A model generated the notes under the pieces. The model was not told the origin of the DNA. It ran no database searches and saw only the letters and a program-made list of their open reading frames with translations. From Petrolisthes cinctipes (Eukaryota; Arthropoda; Malacostraca; Decapoda; Porcellanidae), in NCBI GenBank assembly GCA_033782935.1, contig JAWQEG010001395.1, positions 838,501 through 902,500 on the forward strand: a DNA stretch of 64,000 bases, read 5' to 3'. Each line of letters begins with the position of its first letter. The first letter of the stretch is position 1. Made by a program: the position numbers and the translations under genes. Below are positions 36,299 through 49,900 of this stretch, piece by piece.

Positions 36299-39200
36299 AG
36301 TAGGCATGTACAGATTGCTTCTGGGACCCAAAAATATTGAGTTTTCGGGTGTTTTGAGCCTGAATTTGAGATATAAACGGGTACAGAAGATACATGCACA
36401 TATTGACTTTGGGCACCAAAAATATCGATTTTCAGCATGTTTTGGGCCTGAATTTTGAAAATACTCTAACACGGAGTAGGCATGTACAGATCGCTTCTGG
36501 GACCCCAAAATACCGAATTTTCGGGTGTTTAGGGCCAGAATTTGAGATATAAACGGGTACAGAAGATGCATGCACATATCGACTTTTGGGCACCTAAAAG
36601 ATCGATTTTCAGTATGTTTTTGGCCTGTATTTTGAAAATACTCTAACACGGAGTAGGCATGTACAGATACCTTCTGGGACCTCTAAATATCGAATTTTCT
36701 GGTGTTTTGGGACTGAATTTGAGATATCGATTTTTTGGCACCTAAAATGTCGATTTTCAGCATGTTTTGGGCCTGTATTTTGAAAATACTCTAACACTGA
36801 GTAGGCATGTACAGATTGCTTCTGGGACCCCAAAATATTGAATTTTCGGATGTTTTGAGCCTGAATTTGAGATATAAACGGGTACTGAAGATGCATGCAC
36901 ATATCGACTTTTGTGCACCTAAAAGATCGATTTTCAGTATGTTTTGAGCATGTATTTTGAAAATACTCTAACACGGAGTAGGCATGTACAGATCGCTTCT
37001 AGGACCCCTAAATATCGAATTTTCGGGTGTTTTGGGACTGAATTTGAGATATCGACTTTTTGGCACCTAAAAGATCGATTTTAGCATATTTTTAGCCTAT
37101 ATTTTGAATATATTCTAGCACTGTACAGATTGTTTCTGGGACCCCAAAATATTGAATTTTCGGGTGTTTTGAGCCTGAATTTGTGATATAAACGGGTACA
37201 GAAGATGCATGCACATATCGACTTTTGGGCACCTAAAAGATCGATTTTCAGTATGTTTTTGGCCTGTATTTTGAAAATACTCTAACACGGAGTAGGCATG
37301 TACAGATACCTTCTGGGACCTCTAAATATCGAATTTTCGGGTGTTTTGGGACTGAATTTGAGATATCGATTTTTTGGCACCTAAAATGTCGATTTTTAGC
37401 ATGTTTTTAGCCTATATTTTGAAAATATTCTAGCACTGTGTAGGCATGTACTGATTGCTTCTGGGACCCCAAAATATTGAATTTTCGGGTGTTTTGAGCC
37501 TGAATTTGAGATATAAACGGGTACAGAAGAAACATGCACATATTGACTTTGGGCATCTAAAATATCGATTTTCAGCATGTTTTGGGCCTGTATTTTGAAA
37601 ATACTCTAACACAGAGTAGGCATGTACAGATCGCTTCTGGGACCCCAAAATATCGAATTTTCGGGTGTTTTGGGTCTGAATTTGAGATATCGACTTTTTG
37701 GCACCTAAAAGATCGATTTTTAGCATGTTTTTAGCCTATATTTTGAAAATATTCTAGCACTGAGTAGGCATGTACAGATTGCTTCTGGGACCCCAAAATA
37801 TTGAATTTTCGGGTGTTTTGAGCCTGAATTTGAGATATAAACGGGTACAGAAGATACATGCACATATTGACTTTGGGCACCAAAAATATCGATTTTCAGC
37901 ATGTTTTGGGCCTGAATTTTGAAAATACTATAACACTGAGTAGGCATGTACAGATCGCTTCTGGGACCCCAAAATATCGAATTTTCGGGTGTTTAGGGCC
38001 AGAATTTGAGATATAAACGGGTACAGAAGATGCATGCACATATCGACTTTTGGGCACCTAAATGATCGATTTTCAGTATGTTTTTGGCCTGTATTTTGAA
38101 AATACTCTAACACGGAGTAGGCATGTACAGATACCTTCTGGGACCTCTAAATATCGAATTTTCGGGTGTTTTGGGACTGAATTTGAGATATCGTCTTTTT
38201 GGCGCCTAAAATGTCGATTTTTAGCATGTTTTTAGCCTATATTTTGAAAATATTCTAGCACTGTGTAGGCATGTACAGATTGCTTCTGGGACCCCAAAAT
38301 ATTGAATTTTCGGGTGTTTTGAGCCTGAATTTGAGATATAAACGGGAACAGAAGATACATGCACATAATGACTTTGGGCACCAAAAATATCGATTTTCAG
38401 CATGTTTTGGGCCTGAATTTTGAAAATACTCTAACATAGTAGGCATGTACAGATCGCTTCTGGGACCCCAAAATATCGAATTTTCGGGTGTTTTGAGCCT
38501 GAATTTGAGATATAAACGGGTACTGAAGATGCATGCACATATCGACTTTTGTGCACCTAAAAGATCGATTTTCAGTATGTTTTGAGCATGTATTTTGAAA
38601 ATACTCTAACACGGAGTAGGCATGTACAGATCGCTTCTGGGACCACTAAATATCGAATTTTCGGGTGTTTTGGGACTGAATTTGAGATATCAACTTTTTG
38701 GCACCTAAAAGATCGATTTTTAGCATGTTTTTAGCCTATATTTTGAAAATATTCTAGCACTGTACAGATTGCTTCTGGGACCCCAAAATATTGAATTTTC
38801 GGGTGTTTTGAGGCTGAATTTGAGATATAAACGGGTACAGAAGATACATGCACATATTGACTTTGGGCACCAAAAATATCGATTTTCAGCATATTTTGGG
38901 CCTGAATTTTGAAAATACTCTAACACGGAGTAGGCATGTACAGATCGCTTCTGGGACCCCAAAATATCGAATTTTCGGGTGTTTAGGGCCAGAATTTGAG
39001 ATATAAACGGGTACAGAAGATGCATGCACATATCGACTTTTGGGCACCTAAAAGATCGATTTTCAGTATGTTTTTGGCCTGTATTTTGAAAATACTCTAA
39101 CACGGAGTAGGCATGTACAGATACCTTCTGGGACCTCTAAATATCGAATTTTCGGGTGTTTTGGGACTGAATTTGAGATATCGATTTTTTGGCACCTAAA

Positions 39201-41613
39201 ATGTCGATTTTCAGCATGTTTTTAGCCTATATTTTGAAAATATTCTAGCACTGTGTAGGCATGTACAGATTGCTTCTGGGACCCCAAAATATTGAATTTT
39301 CGGGTGTTTTGAGCCTGAATTTGTGATATAAACGGGTACTGAAGATGCATGCACATATCGACTTTTGTGCACCTAAAAGATCGATTTTCAGTATGTTTTG
39401 AGCATGTATTTTGAAAATACTCTAACACGGAGTAGGCATGTACAGATCGCTTCTGGGACCCCTAAATATCGAATTTTCGGGTGTTTTGGGACTGAATTTG
39501 AGATATCGAATTTTTGGCACCTAAAAGATCGATTTTTAGCATGTTTTTAGCCTATATTTTGAAAATATTCTAGCACTGTGTAGGCATGTACAGATTGCTT
39601 CTGGGACCCCAAAATATTGAATTTTCGGGTGTTTTGAGCCTGAATTTGAGATATAAACGGGTACAGAAGAAACATGCACATATTGACTTTGGGCATCTAA
39701 AATATCGATTTTCAGCATGTTTTGGGCCTGTATTTTGAAAATACTCTAACACTGAGTAGGCATGTACAGATTGCTTCTGGGATCCGAAAATATGGAATTT
39801 TCGGGTGTTTTGAGCCTGAATTTGAGATATAAACGGGTACTGAAGATGCATGCACATATCGACTTTTGTGCACCTAAAAGATCGATTTTCAGTATGTTTT
39901 GAGCATGTATTTTGAAAATACTCTAACACGGAGTAGGCATGTACAGAATGCTTCTGGGACCCCTAAATATCGAATTTTCGGGTGTTTTGGGACTGAATTT
40001 GAGATATCGAATTTTTGGCACCTAAAAGATCGATTTTTAGCATGTTTTTAGCCTATATTTTCAAAATATTCTAGCACTGTACAGATTGCTTCTGTTACCC
40101 CAAAATATTGAATTTTCGGGTGTTTTGAGCCTGAATTTGAGATATAAACGGGTACAGAAGACACATGCACATATTGACTTTGGGCACCAAAAATATCGAT
40201 TTTCAGCATGTTTTGGGCCTGAATTTTGAAAATACTCTAACACGGAGTAGGCATGTACAGATCGCTTCTGGGACCCCAAAATATCGAATTTTCGGGTGTT
40301 TAGGGCCAGAATTTGAGATATAAACGGGTACAGAAGATGCATGCACATATCGACTTTAGGGCACCTAAAAGATCGATTTTCAGTATGTTTTTGGCCTGTA
40401 TTTTGAAAATACTCTAACACGGAGTAGGCATGTACAGATACCTTCTGGGACCTCTAAATATCGAATTTTCGGGTGTTTTGGGACTGAATTTGAGATATCG
40501 ATTTTTTGGCACCTAAAATGTCGATTTTTAACATGTTTTTAGCCAATATTTTGAAAATATTCTAGCACTGAGTAGGCATGTACAGATTGCTTCTGGGACC
40601 CCAAAATATTGAATTTTCGGGTGTTTTGAGCCTGAATTTGAGATATAAACGGGTACAGAAGATGCATGCACATATCGACTTTTGTGCACCTAAAAGATCG
40701 ATTTTCAGTATGTTTTGAGCATGTATTTTGAAAATACTCTAACACGGAGTAGGCATGTACAGATCGCTTCTGGGACCCCTAAATATCGAATTTTCGGGTG
40801 TTTTGGGACTGAATTTGAGATATCGACTTTTTGGCACCTAAAAGATCGATTTTTAGCATGTTTTTAGCCTATATTTTGAAAATATTCTAGCACTGAGTAG
40901 GCATGTACAGATTGCTTCTGGGACCCCAAAATATTGAATTTTCGGGTGTTTTGAGCCTGAATTTGAGATATAAACGGGTACAGAAGATACATGCACATAT
41001 TGACTTTGGGCACCAAAAATATCGATTTTCAGCATGTTTTGGGCCTGAATTTTGAAAACACTCTAACAAGGAGTAGGCATGTACAGATCGCTTCTGGGAC
41101 CCCAAAATATCGAATTTTCGGGTGTTTAGGGTCAGAATTTGAGATATAAACAGGTACAGAAGATGCATGCACATATCGACTTTTGGGCACCTAAAAGATC
41201 GATTTTCAGTATGTTTTTGGCCTGTATTTTAAAAAAACACTAACACGAAGTAGGCATGTACAGATACCTTCTGGGACCTCTAAATATCAAATTTTCTGGT
41301 GTTTTGGGACTGAATTTGAGATATCGATTTTTTGGCACCTAAAATGTCGATTTTCAGCATGTTTTTAGCCTATATTTTGAAAATATTCTAGCACTGTGTA
41401 GGCATGTACAGATTGCTTCTGGGACCCCAAAATATTGAATTTTCGGGTGTTTTTGAGCCTGAATTTGAGATATAAACGGGTACTGAAGATGCATGCACAT
41501 ATCGACTTTTGTGCACCTAAAAGATCGATTTTCAGTATGTTTTGAGCATGTATTTTGAAAATACTCTAACACGGAGTAGGCATGTACAGATCGCTTCTGG
41601 GACCCCTAAATAT
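36059..41613 (+). repeat. Second copy of the left block
   Basis: This matches 1-5,555 at a constant offset of 36,058 bp, with no insertion or deletion noticed. The near identity over more than 5.5 kb, compared with the many differences between ordinary neighbouring trimers, marks it as a recent large-scale event. The last part, from 40,572, is present a third time from 56,823, so it belongs to two overlapping duplications. A private cluster of three changes to A lies at 41,231-41,239. Confidence 0.88.
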
Positions 41614-43863
41614 TGAATTTTCGGGTGTTTTGGGACTGAATTTGAGATATCGACTTTTTGGCACCTAAAAGATCGATTTTTAGCATGTTTTTAGCCTATA
41701 TTTTGAAAATATTCTAGCACTGTACAGATTGCTTCTTGGACCCCAAAATATTGAATTTTCGGGTGTTTTGAGCCTGAATTTGAGATATAAACGGGTACAG
41801 AAGATACATGCACATATAGACTTTGGGCACCAAAAATATCGATTTTCAGCATGTTTTGGGCCTGTATTTTAAAAATACTTTAACACTGAGTAGGCATGTA
41901 CAGATTGCTTCTGGGACCCCAAAATATTGAATTTTCGGGTGTTTTGAGCTTGAATTTGAGATATAAACGGGTACTGAAGATGCATGCACATATCGACTTT
42001 TGTGCACCTAAAAGATCGATTTTCAGTATGTTTTGAGCATGTATTTTGAAAATACTCTAACACGGAGTAGGCATGTACAGATCGCTTCTGGGACCCCAAA
42101 ATATCGAATTTTCGGGTGTTTAGGGCCAGAATTTGAGATATAAACGGGTACAGAAGATGCATGCACATATCGACTTTTGGGCACCTAAAAGATCGATTTT
42201 CAGTATGTTTTTGGCCTGTATTTAGAAAATACTCTAACACGGAGTAAGCATGTACAGATACCTTCTGGGACCTCTAAATATCGAATTTACGGGTGTTTTG
42301 GGACTGAATTTGAGATATCGATTTTTTGGCACCTAAAATGTCGATTTTTAGCATGTTTTTAGCCTATATTTTGAAAATATTCTAGCACTGTGTAGGCATG
42401 TACAGATTGCTTCTGGGACCCCAAAATATTGAATTTTCGGGTGTTTTGAGCCTGAATTTGAGATATAAACGGGTACAGAAGATACATGCACATATTGACT
42501 TTGGGCATCTAAAATATCGATTTTCAGCATGTTTAGGGCCTGTATTTTGAAAATACTCTAACACTGAGTAGGCATGTACAGATTGCTTCTGGGACCCCAA
42601 AATATTGAATTTTCGGGTGTTTTGAGCCTGAATTTGAGATATAAACGGGTACAGAAGATACATGCACATATTGACTTTGGGCACCAAAAATATCGATTTT
42701 CAGCATGTTTTGGGCCTGAATTTTGAAAATACTCTAACACGGAGTAGGCATGTACAGATCGCTTCTGGGACCCCAAAATATCGAATTTTCGGGTGTTTAG
42801 GGCCAGAATTTGAGATATAAACGGGTACAGAAGATGCATGCACATATCGACTTTTGGGCACCTAAAAGGTCGATTTTCAGTATGTTTTTGGCCTGTATTT
42901 AGAAAATACTCTAACACGGAGTAAGCATGTACAGATACCTTATGGGACCTCTAAATATCGAATTTTCGGGTGTTTTGGAACTGAATTTGAGATCTCGATT
43001 TTTTGGCACCTAAAATGTCGATTTTTAGCATGTTTTTAGCCTATATTTTAAAAATATTCTAGCACTGTGTAGGCATGTACAGATTGCTTCTGGGACCCCA
43101 AAATATTGAATTTTCGGGTGTTTTGAGCCTGAATTTGAGATATAAAGGGTACAGAAGATACATGCACATATTGACTTTGGGCATCTAAAATATCGATTTT
43201 CAGCATTTTTTGGGCCTGTATTTTGAAAATACTCTAACACTGAGTAGGCATGTACAGATCGCTTCTGGGACCCCTAAATATCGAATTTTTGGGTGTTTTG
43301 GGACTGAATTTGAGATATCGACTTTTTGGCACCTAAAAGATCGATTTTTAGCATGTTTTTAGCCTATATTTTGAAAATATTCTAGCACAGTACAGATTGC
43401 TTCTGGGACCCCAAAATATTGAATTTTCGGGTGTTTTGAGCCTGAATTTGATATATAAACGGGTACAGAAGATACATGCACATATTGACTTTGTGCACCA
43501 AAAACATCGATTTTCAGCATGTTTTGGGCCTGAATTTTGAAAATACTCTAACACGGAGTAGGCATGTACAGATCGCTTCTGGGACCCCAAAATATCGAAT
43601 TTTCGGGTGTTTAGGGCCAGAATTTGAGATATAAACGGGTACAGAAGATGCATGCACATATCGACTTTTGGGCACCTAAAAGATCGATTTTCAGTATGTT
43701 TTTGGCCTGTATTTTGAAAATACTCTAACACGGAGTAGGCATGTACAGATACCTTCTGGGACCTCTAAATATCGAATTTTCGGGTGTTTTGGGACTGAAA
43801 TTGAGATATCGATTTTTTGGCACCTAAAATGTCGATTTTTAGCATGTTTTTAGCCTATATTTT
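40572..43863 (+). repeat. Module J, copy 1
   Basis: This is the first module of the right-hand supra-array. It is recognised by GTGTTTTTGAGCC (one extra T) near 41,450, the blocks CTGTATTTAGAAAATAC near 42,221 and 42,896, and the four-base-changed GATATAAAGGGTACAG near 43,140. It reappears 16,251 bp downstream at 56,823-60,114 with only a three-base cluster of differences noticed. Its first 1,042 bp are also shared with the left block at 4,514-5,555. Confidence 0.82.
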
Positions 43864-44743
43864 GAAAATATTCTAGCACTGTGTAGGCATGTACAGATTG
43901 CTTCTGGGACCCCAAAATATTGAATTTTCGGGTGTTTTGAGCCTGAATTTGAGATATAAACGGTTACAGAAGATACGTGCACATATTGACTTTGGGCATC
44001 TAAAATATCGATTTTCAGCATGTTTTGTGCCTGTATTTTGAAAATACTTTAACACTGAGTAGGCATGTACAGATTGCTTCTGGGACCCCAAAATATTGAA
44101 TTTTCGGGTGTTTTGAGCCTGAATTTGAGATATAAACGGGTACTGAAGATGCATGCACATATCGACTTTTGTGCACCAAAAAGATCGATTTTCAGTATGT
44201 TTTGAGCATGTATTTTGAAAATACTCAAACACGGAGTAGGCATGTACAGATTGCTTCTGGGACCCCTAAATATCGAATTTTCGGGTGTTTTGGGACTGAA
44301 TTTGAGATATCGACTTTTTGGCACCTAAAAGATCGATTTTTAGCATGTTTTTAGCCTATATTTTTGAAAATATTCTAGCACTGTACAGATTGATTCTGGG
44401 ACCCCAAAATATTGAATTTTCGGGTGTTTTGAGCCTGAATTTGAGATATAAACGGGTACAGAAGATACATGCACATATTGACTTTGGGCATCTAAAATAT
44501 CGATTTTCAGCATGTTTTGGGCCTGAATTTTGAAAATACTCTAACACGGAGTAGGCATGTACAGATCGCTTCTGGGACCCCAAAATACCGAATTTTCGGG
44601 TGTTTAGGGCTAGAATTTGAGATATAAACGGGTACAGAAGATGCATGCACATATCGACTTTTGTGCACCTAAAAGATCGATTTTCTGTATGTTTTGAGCA
44701 TGTATTTTGAAAATACTCTAACACGGAGTAGGCATGTACAGAT
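43864..44743 (+). repeat. Module P, copy 1 (880 bp)
   Basis: This is an 880-bp module recognised by ACGGTTACAGAAGATACGTG near 43,961, TGTTTTGTGCC near 44,022, ATACTCAAACACGG near 44,222, an extra T in TATATTTTTGAAAATATTC near 44,357, and GATTTTCTGTATG near 44,679. Copies lie at 49,021, 51,322 and 60,115 with no internal difference noticed. It is followed by module Q here and by module R in the 49-kb copy. Confidence 0.85.
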
Positions 44744-47139
44744 CGCTTCTGGGACCCCTAAATATCGAATTTTCGGGTGTTTTGGGACTGAATTTGAGAT
44801 ATCGACTTTTTGGCACCTAAAAGATCGATTTTTAGCATGTTTTTAGCCTATATTTTGAAAATATTCTAGCACTGTACTGATTGCTTCTTGGACCCCAAAA
44901 TATTGAATTTTCGGGTGTTTTGAGCCTGAATTTGAGATATAAACGGGTACAGAAGATACATGCACATATTGACTTTGGGCATCTAAAATATCGATTTTCA
45001 GCATGTTTTGGGCCTGTATTTTGAAAATACTCTAACACTGTGTAGGCATGTACAGATTGCTTATGGGACCCCAAAATATTGAATTTTCGGGTGTTTTGAG
45101 CCTGAATTTGAGATATAAACGGGTACTGAAGATGCATGCACATATCGACTTTTGTGCACCTAAAAGATCGATTTTCAGTATGTTTTGAGCATGTATTTTG
45201 AAAATACTCTAACACGGAGTAGGCATGTACAGATCGCTTCTGGGACCCCTAAATATCGAATTTTCGGGTGTTTTGTGACTGAATTTGAGATATCGACTTT
45301 TTGGCAACTAAAAGATCGATTTTTAGCATGTTTTTAGCCTATATTTTGAAAATATTCTAGCACTGTACAGATTGCTTCTGGGACCCCAAAATATTGAATT
45401 TTCGGGTGTTTTGAGCCTGAATTTGAGATATAAACGGGTACAGAAGATACATGCACATATTGACTTTGGGCACCAAAAATATCGATTTTCAGTATGTTTT
45501 GGGCCTGAATTTTGAAAATACTCTAACACGGAGTAGGCATGTACAGATCGCTTCTGGGACCCCAAAATATCGAATTTTCGGGTGTTTAGGGCCAGAATTT
45601 GAGATATAAACGGGTACAGAAGATGCATGCACATATCGACTTTTGGGCACCTAAAAGATCGATTTTCAGTATGTTTTTGGCCTGTATTTTGAAAATACTC
45701 TAACACTGAGTAGGCATGTACAGATTGCTTCTGGGACCCCAAAATATTGAATTTTCGGGTGTTTTGAGCCTGAATTTGAGATATAAACGGGTACTGAAGA
45801 TACATGCACATATTGACTTTGGGCACCAAAAATATCGATTTTCAGCATGTTTTGGGCCTGAATTTTGAAAATACTCTAACACGGAGTAGGCATGTACAGA
45901 TCGCTTCTGGGACCCCAAAATATCGAATTTTCGGGTGTTTAGGGCCAGAATTTGAGATATAAACGGGTACAGAAGATGCATGCACATATCGACTTTTGGG
46001 CACCTAAAAGATCGATTTTCAGTATGTTTTTGGCCTGTATTTTGAAAATACTCTAACACTGAGTAGGCATGTACAGATTGCTTCTGGGACCCCAAAATAT
46101 TGAATTTTCGGGTGTTTTGAGCCTGAATTTGAGATATAAACGGGTACTGAAGATGCATGCACATATCGACTTTTGTGCACCTAAAAGATCGATTTTCAGT
46201 ATGTTTTGAGCATGTATTTTGAAAATACTTTAACACGGAGTAGGCATGTACAGATCGCTTCTGGGACCCCTAAATATCGAATTTTCGGGTGTTTTGGGAC
46301 TGAATTTGAGATATCGACTTTTTGGCACCTAAAAGATCGATTTTTAGCATGTTTTTAGCCTATATTTTGAAAATATTCTAGCACTGTGTAGGCATGTACA
46401 GATTGCTTCTGGGACCCCAAAATATTGAATTTTCGGGTGTTTTGAGCCTGAATTTGAGATATAAACGGGTACAGAAGATACATGCATATATTGACTTTGG
46501 GCTCCAAAAATATCGATTTTCAGCATGTTTTGGGCCTGAATTTTGAAAATACTCTAACACGGAGTAGGCATGTACAGATCGCTTCTGGGACCCCAAAATA
46601 TCGAATTTTCGGGTGTTTTGAGCCTGAATTTGAGATATAAACGGGTACAGAAGATACATGCACATATTGACTTTGGGCATCTAAAATATCGATTTTTAGC
46701 ATGTTTTGGGCCTGTATTTTGAAAATACTCTAACACTGAGTAGGCATGTACAGATTGCTTCTGGGACCCCAAAATATTGAATTTTCGGGTGTTTTGAGCC
46801 TGAATTTGAGATATAAACGGGTACTGAAGATGCATGCACATATCGACTTTTGTGCACCTAAAAGATCGATTTTCAATATGTTTTGAGCATGTATTTTGAA
46901 AATACTCTAACACGGAGAAGGCATGTACAGATCGCTTCTGGGACCCCTAAATATCGAATTTTCGGGTGTTTTGGGACTGAATTTGAGATATCGACTTTTT
47001 GGCACCTAATAGATCGATTTTTAGCATGTTTTTAGCCTATATTTTGAAAATATTCTAGCACTGTACAGATTGCTTCTGGGACCCCAAAATATTGAATTTT
47101 CGGGTGTTTTGAGCCTGAATTTGATATATAAACGGGTAC
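44744..47139 (+). repeat. Module Q, copy 1 (2,396 bp)
   Basis: This module is recognised by CTGTACTGATTGCTTCTTGG near 44,872, TTTTGTGACTG near 45,272, TTGGCAACTAAAAG near 45,301, ATGCATATATTGAC near 46,483, CAATATGTTTTGAG near 46,875 and CACCTAATAGATCG near 47,002. Within it, M1 and M2 type monomers follow each other without M3 near 45,700-46,240, so the normal trimer order is interrupted. It is repeated at 52,202 and 60,995. Confidence 0.85.
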
Positions 47140-49020
47140 AGAAGATACATGCACATATTGACTTTGGGCACCAAAAATATCGACTTTCAGCATGTTTTGG
47201 GCCTGAATTTTGAAAATACTCTAACACGGAGTAGGCATGTACAGATCGCTTCTGGGACCCCAAAATACCGAATTTTCGGGTGTTTAGGGCCAGAATTTGA
47301 GATATAAACGGGTACAGAAGATGCATGCACATATCGACTTTTGGGCACCTAAAAGATCGATTTTCAGTATGTTTTTGGCCTGTATTTTGAAAATACTCTA
47401 ACACGGAGTAGGCATGTACAGATACCTTCCGGGACCTCTAAATATCGAATTTTCGGGTGTTTTGGGACTGAATTTCAGATATCGATTTTTTGGCACCTAA
47501 AATGTCGATTTTCAGCATGTTTTTAGCCTATATTTTGAAAATATTCTAGCACTGTGTAGGCATGTACAGATTGCTTCTGGGACCCCAAAATATTGAATTT
47601 TCGGGTGTTTTGAGCCTGAATTTGAGATATAAACGGGTACTGAAGATGCATGCACATATCGACTTTTGTGCACCTAAAAGATCGATTTTCAGTATGTTTT
47701 AAGCATGTATTTTGAAAATACTCTAACACGGAGTAGGCATGTACAGATCGCTTCTGGGACCCCTAAATATCGAATTTTCGGGTGTTTTGAGCCTGAATTT
47801 GAGATATAAACGGGTACTGAAGATGCATGCACATATCGACTTTTGTGCACCTAAAAGATCGATTTTCAGTATGTTTTGAGCATGTATTTTGAAAATACTC
47901 TAACACGGAGTAGGCATGTACAGATCGCTTCCGGGACCCCTAAATATCGAATTTTCGGGTGTTTTGGGACTGAATTTGAGATATCGACTTTTTGGCACCT
48001 AAAAGATCGATTTTTAGCATGTTTTTAGCCTATATTTTGAAAATATTCTAGCACTGTACAGATTGCTTCTGGGACCCCAAAATATTGAATTTTCGGGTGT
48101 TTTGAGCCTAAATTTGAGATATAAACGTGTACAGAAGATACATGCACATATTGACTTTGGGCACCAAAAATATCGATTTTCAGCATGTTTTGGGCCTGAA
48201 TTTTGAAAATACTCTAACACGGAGTAGGCATGTACAGATCGCTTCTGGGACCCCAAAATATCGAATTTTCGGGTGTTTAAGGCCAGAATTTGAGAGATAA
48301 ACGGGTACTGAAGATGCATGCACATATCGACTTTTGGGCACCTAAAAGATCGATTTTCAGTATGTTTTTGGCCTGTATTTTGAAAATACTCTAACACGGA
48401 GTAGGCAAGTACAGATACCTTCTGGGACCTCTAAATATCGAATTTTCTGGAATTTTGGGACTGAATTTGAGATATCGACTTTTTGGCACCTAAAAGATCG
48501 ATTTTTAGCATGTTTTTAGCCTATATTTTGAAAATATTCTAGCACTGTACAGATTGCTTCTGGGACCCCAAAATATTGAATTTTCGGGTGTTTTGAGCCT
48601 GAATTTGAGATATAAACGGGTACAGAAGATACATGCACATATTGACTTTGGGCATCTAAAATATCGATTTTCAGCATGTTTTGGGCCTGTATTTTGAAAA
48701 TACTCTAACACTAAGTAGGCATGTACAGATTGCTTCTGGGACCCCAAAATATTGAATTTTCGGGTGTTTTGAGCCTGAATTTGAGATATAAACGGGTACT
48801 GAAGATGCATGCACATATCGACTTTTAGGCACCTAAAAGATCGATTTTCAGTATGTTTTTGGCCTGTATTTAGAAAATACTCTAACACGGAGTAAGCATG
48901 TACAGATACCTTCTGGGACCTCTAAATATCGAATTTTCGGGTGTTTTGGGACTGAATTTGAGATCTCGATTTTTTGGCACCTAAAATGTCGATTTTTAGC
49001 ATGTTTTTAGCCTATATTTT
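47140..49020 (+). repeat. Module R, copy 1
   Basis: This module is recognised by ATATCGACTTTCAGC near 47,178, ACCTTCCGGGACC near 47,424, GAATTTCAGATATCG near 47,470, TGTTTTAAGCATG near 47,696, AAACGTGTACAG near 48,124, GGCAAGTACAG near 48,404 and TTTCTGGAATTTTGGG near 48,443. It is repeated in shortened form at 49,901, fully at about 54,948, and again at 63,391 up to the window edge. Confidence 0.85.
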
Positions 49021-49900
49021 AAAAATATTCTAGCACTGTGTAGGCATGTACAGATTGCTTCTGGGACCCCAAAATATTGAATTTTCGGGTGTTTTGAGCC
49101 TGAATTTGAGATATAAACGGTTACAGAAGATACGTGCACATATTGACTTTGGGCATCTAAAATATCGATTTTCAGCATGTTTTGTGCCTGTATTTTGAAA
49201 ATACTTTAACACTGAGTAGGCATGTACAGATTGCTTCTGGGACCCCAAAATATTGAATTTTCGGGTGTTTTGAGCCTGAATTTGAGATATAAACGGGTAC
49301 TGAAGATGCATGCACATATCGACTTTTGTGCACCAAAAAGATCGATTTTCAGTATGTTTTGAGCATGTATTTTGAAAATACTCAAACACGGAGTAGGCAT
49401 GTACAGATTGCTTCTGGGACCCCTAAATATCGAATTTTCGGGTGTTTTGGGACTGAATTTGAGATATCGACTTTTTGGCACCTAAAAGATCGATTTTTAG
49501 CATGTTTTTAGCCTATATTTTTGAAAATATTCTAGCACTGTACAGATTGATTCTGGGACCCCAAAATATTGAATTTTCGGGTGTTTTGAGCCTGAATTTG
49601 AGATATAAACGGGTACAGAAGATACATGCACATATTGACTTTGGGCATCTAAAATATCGATTTTCAGCATGTTTTGGGCCTGAATTTTGAAAATACTCTA
49701 ACACGGAGTAGGCATGTACAGATCGCTTCTGGGACCCCAAAATACCGAATTTTCGGGTGTTTAGGGCTAGAATTTGAGATATAAACGGGTACAGAAGATG
49801 CATGCACATATCGACTTTTGTGCACCTAAAAGATCGATTTTCTGTATGTTTTGAGCATGTATTTTGAAAATACTCTAACACGGAGTAGGCATGTACAGAT
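49021..49900 (+). repeat. Module P, copy 2 (joined to R instead of Q)
   Basis: This matches 43,864-44,743 at an offset of 5,157 bp, including all private marks. After GGCATGTACAGAT at 49,900 the text continues as module R (ACCTTCCGGGACC) rather than Q (CGCTTCTGGGACC). P and R share the last 43 bp of this module, from TGTATTTTGAAAATAC onward, so the exchange happened somewhere inside that shared stretch. Confidence 0.85.

Noticed and set aside
44169..44354. Plus-strand frames of 60-71 codons
   Set aside because: They are shadows of the same repeat on the other strand and recur with each module copy.
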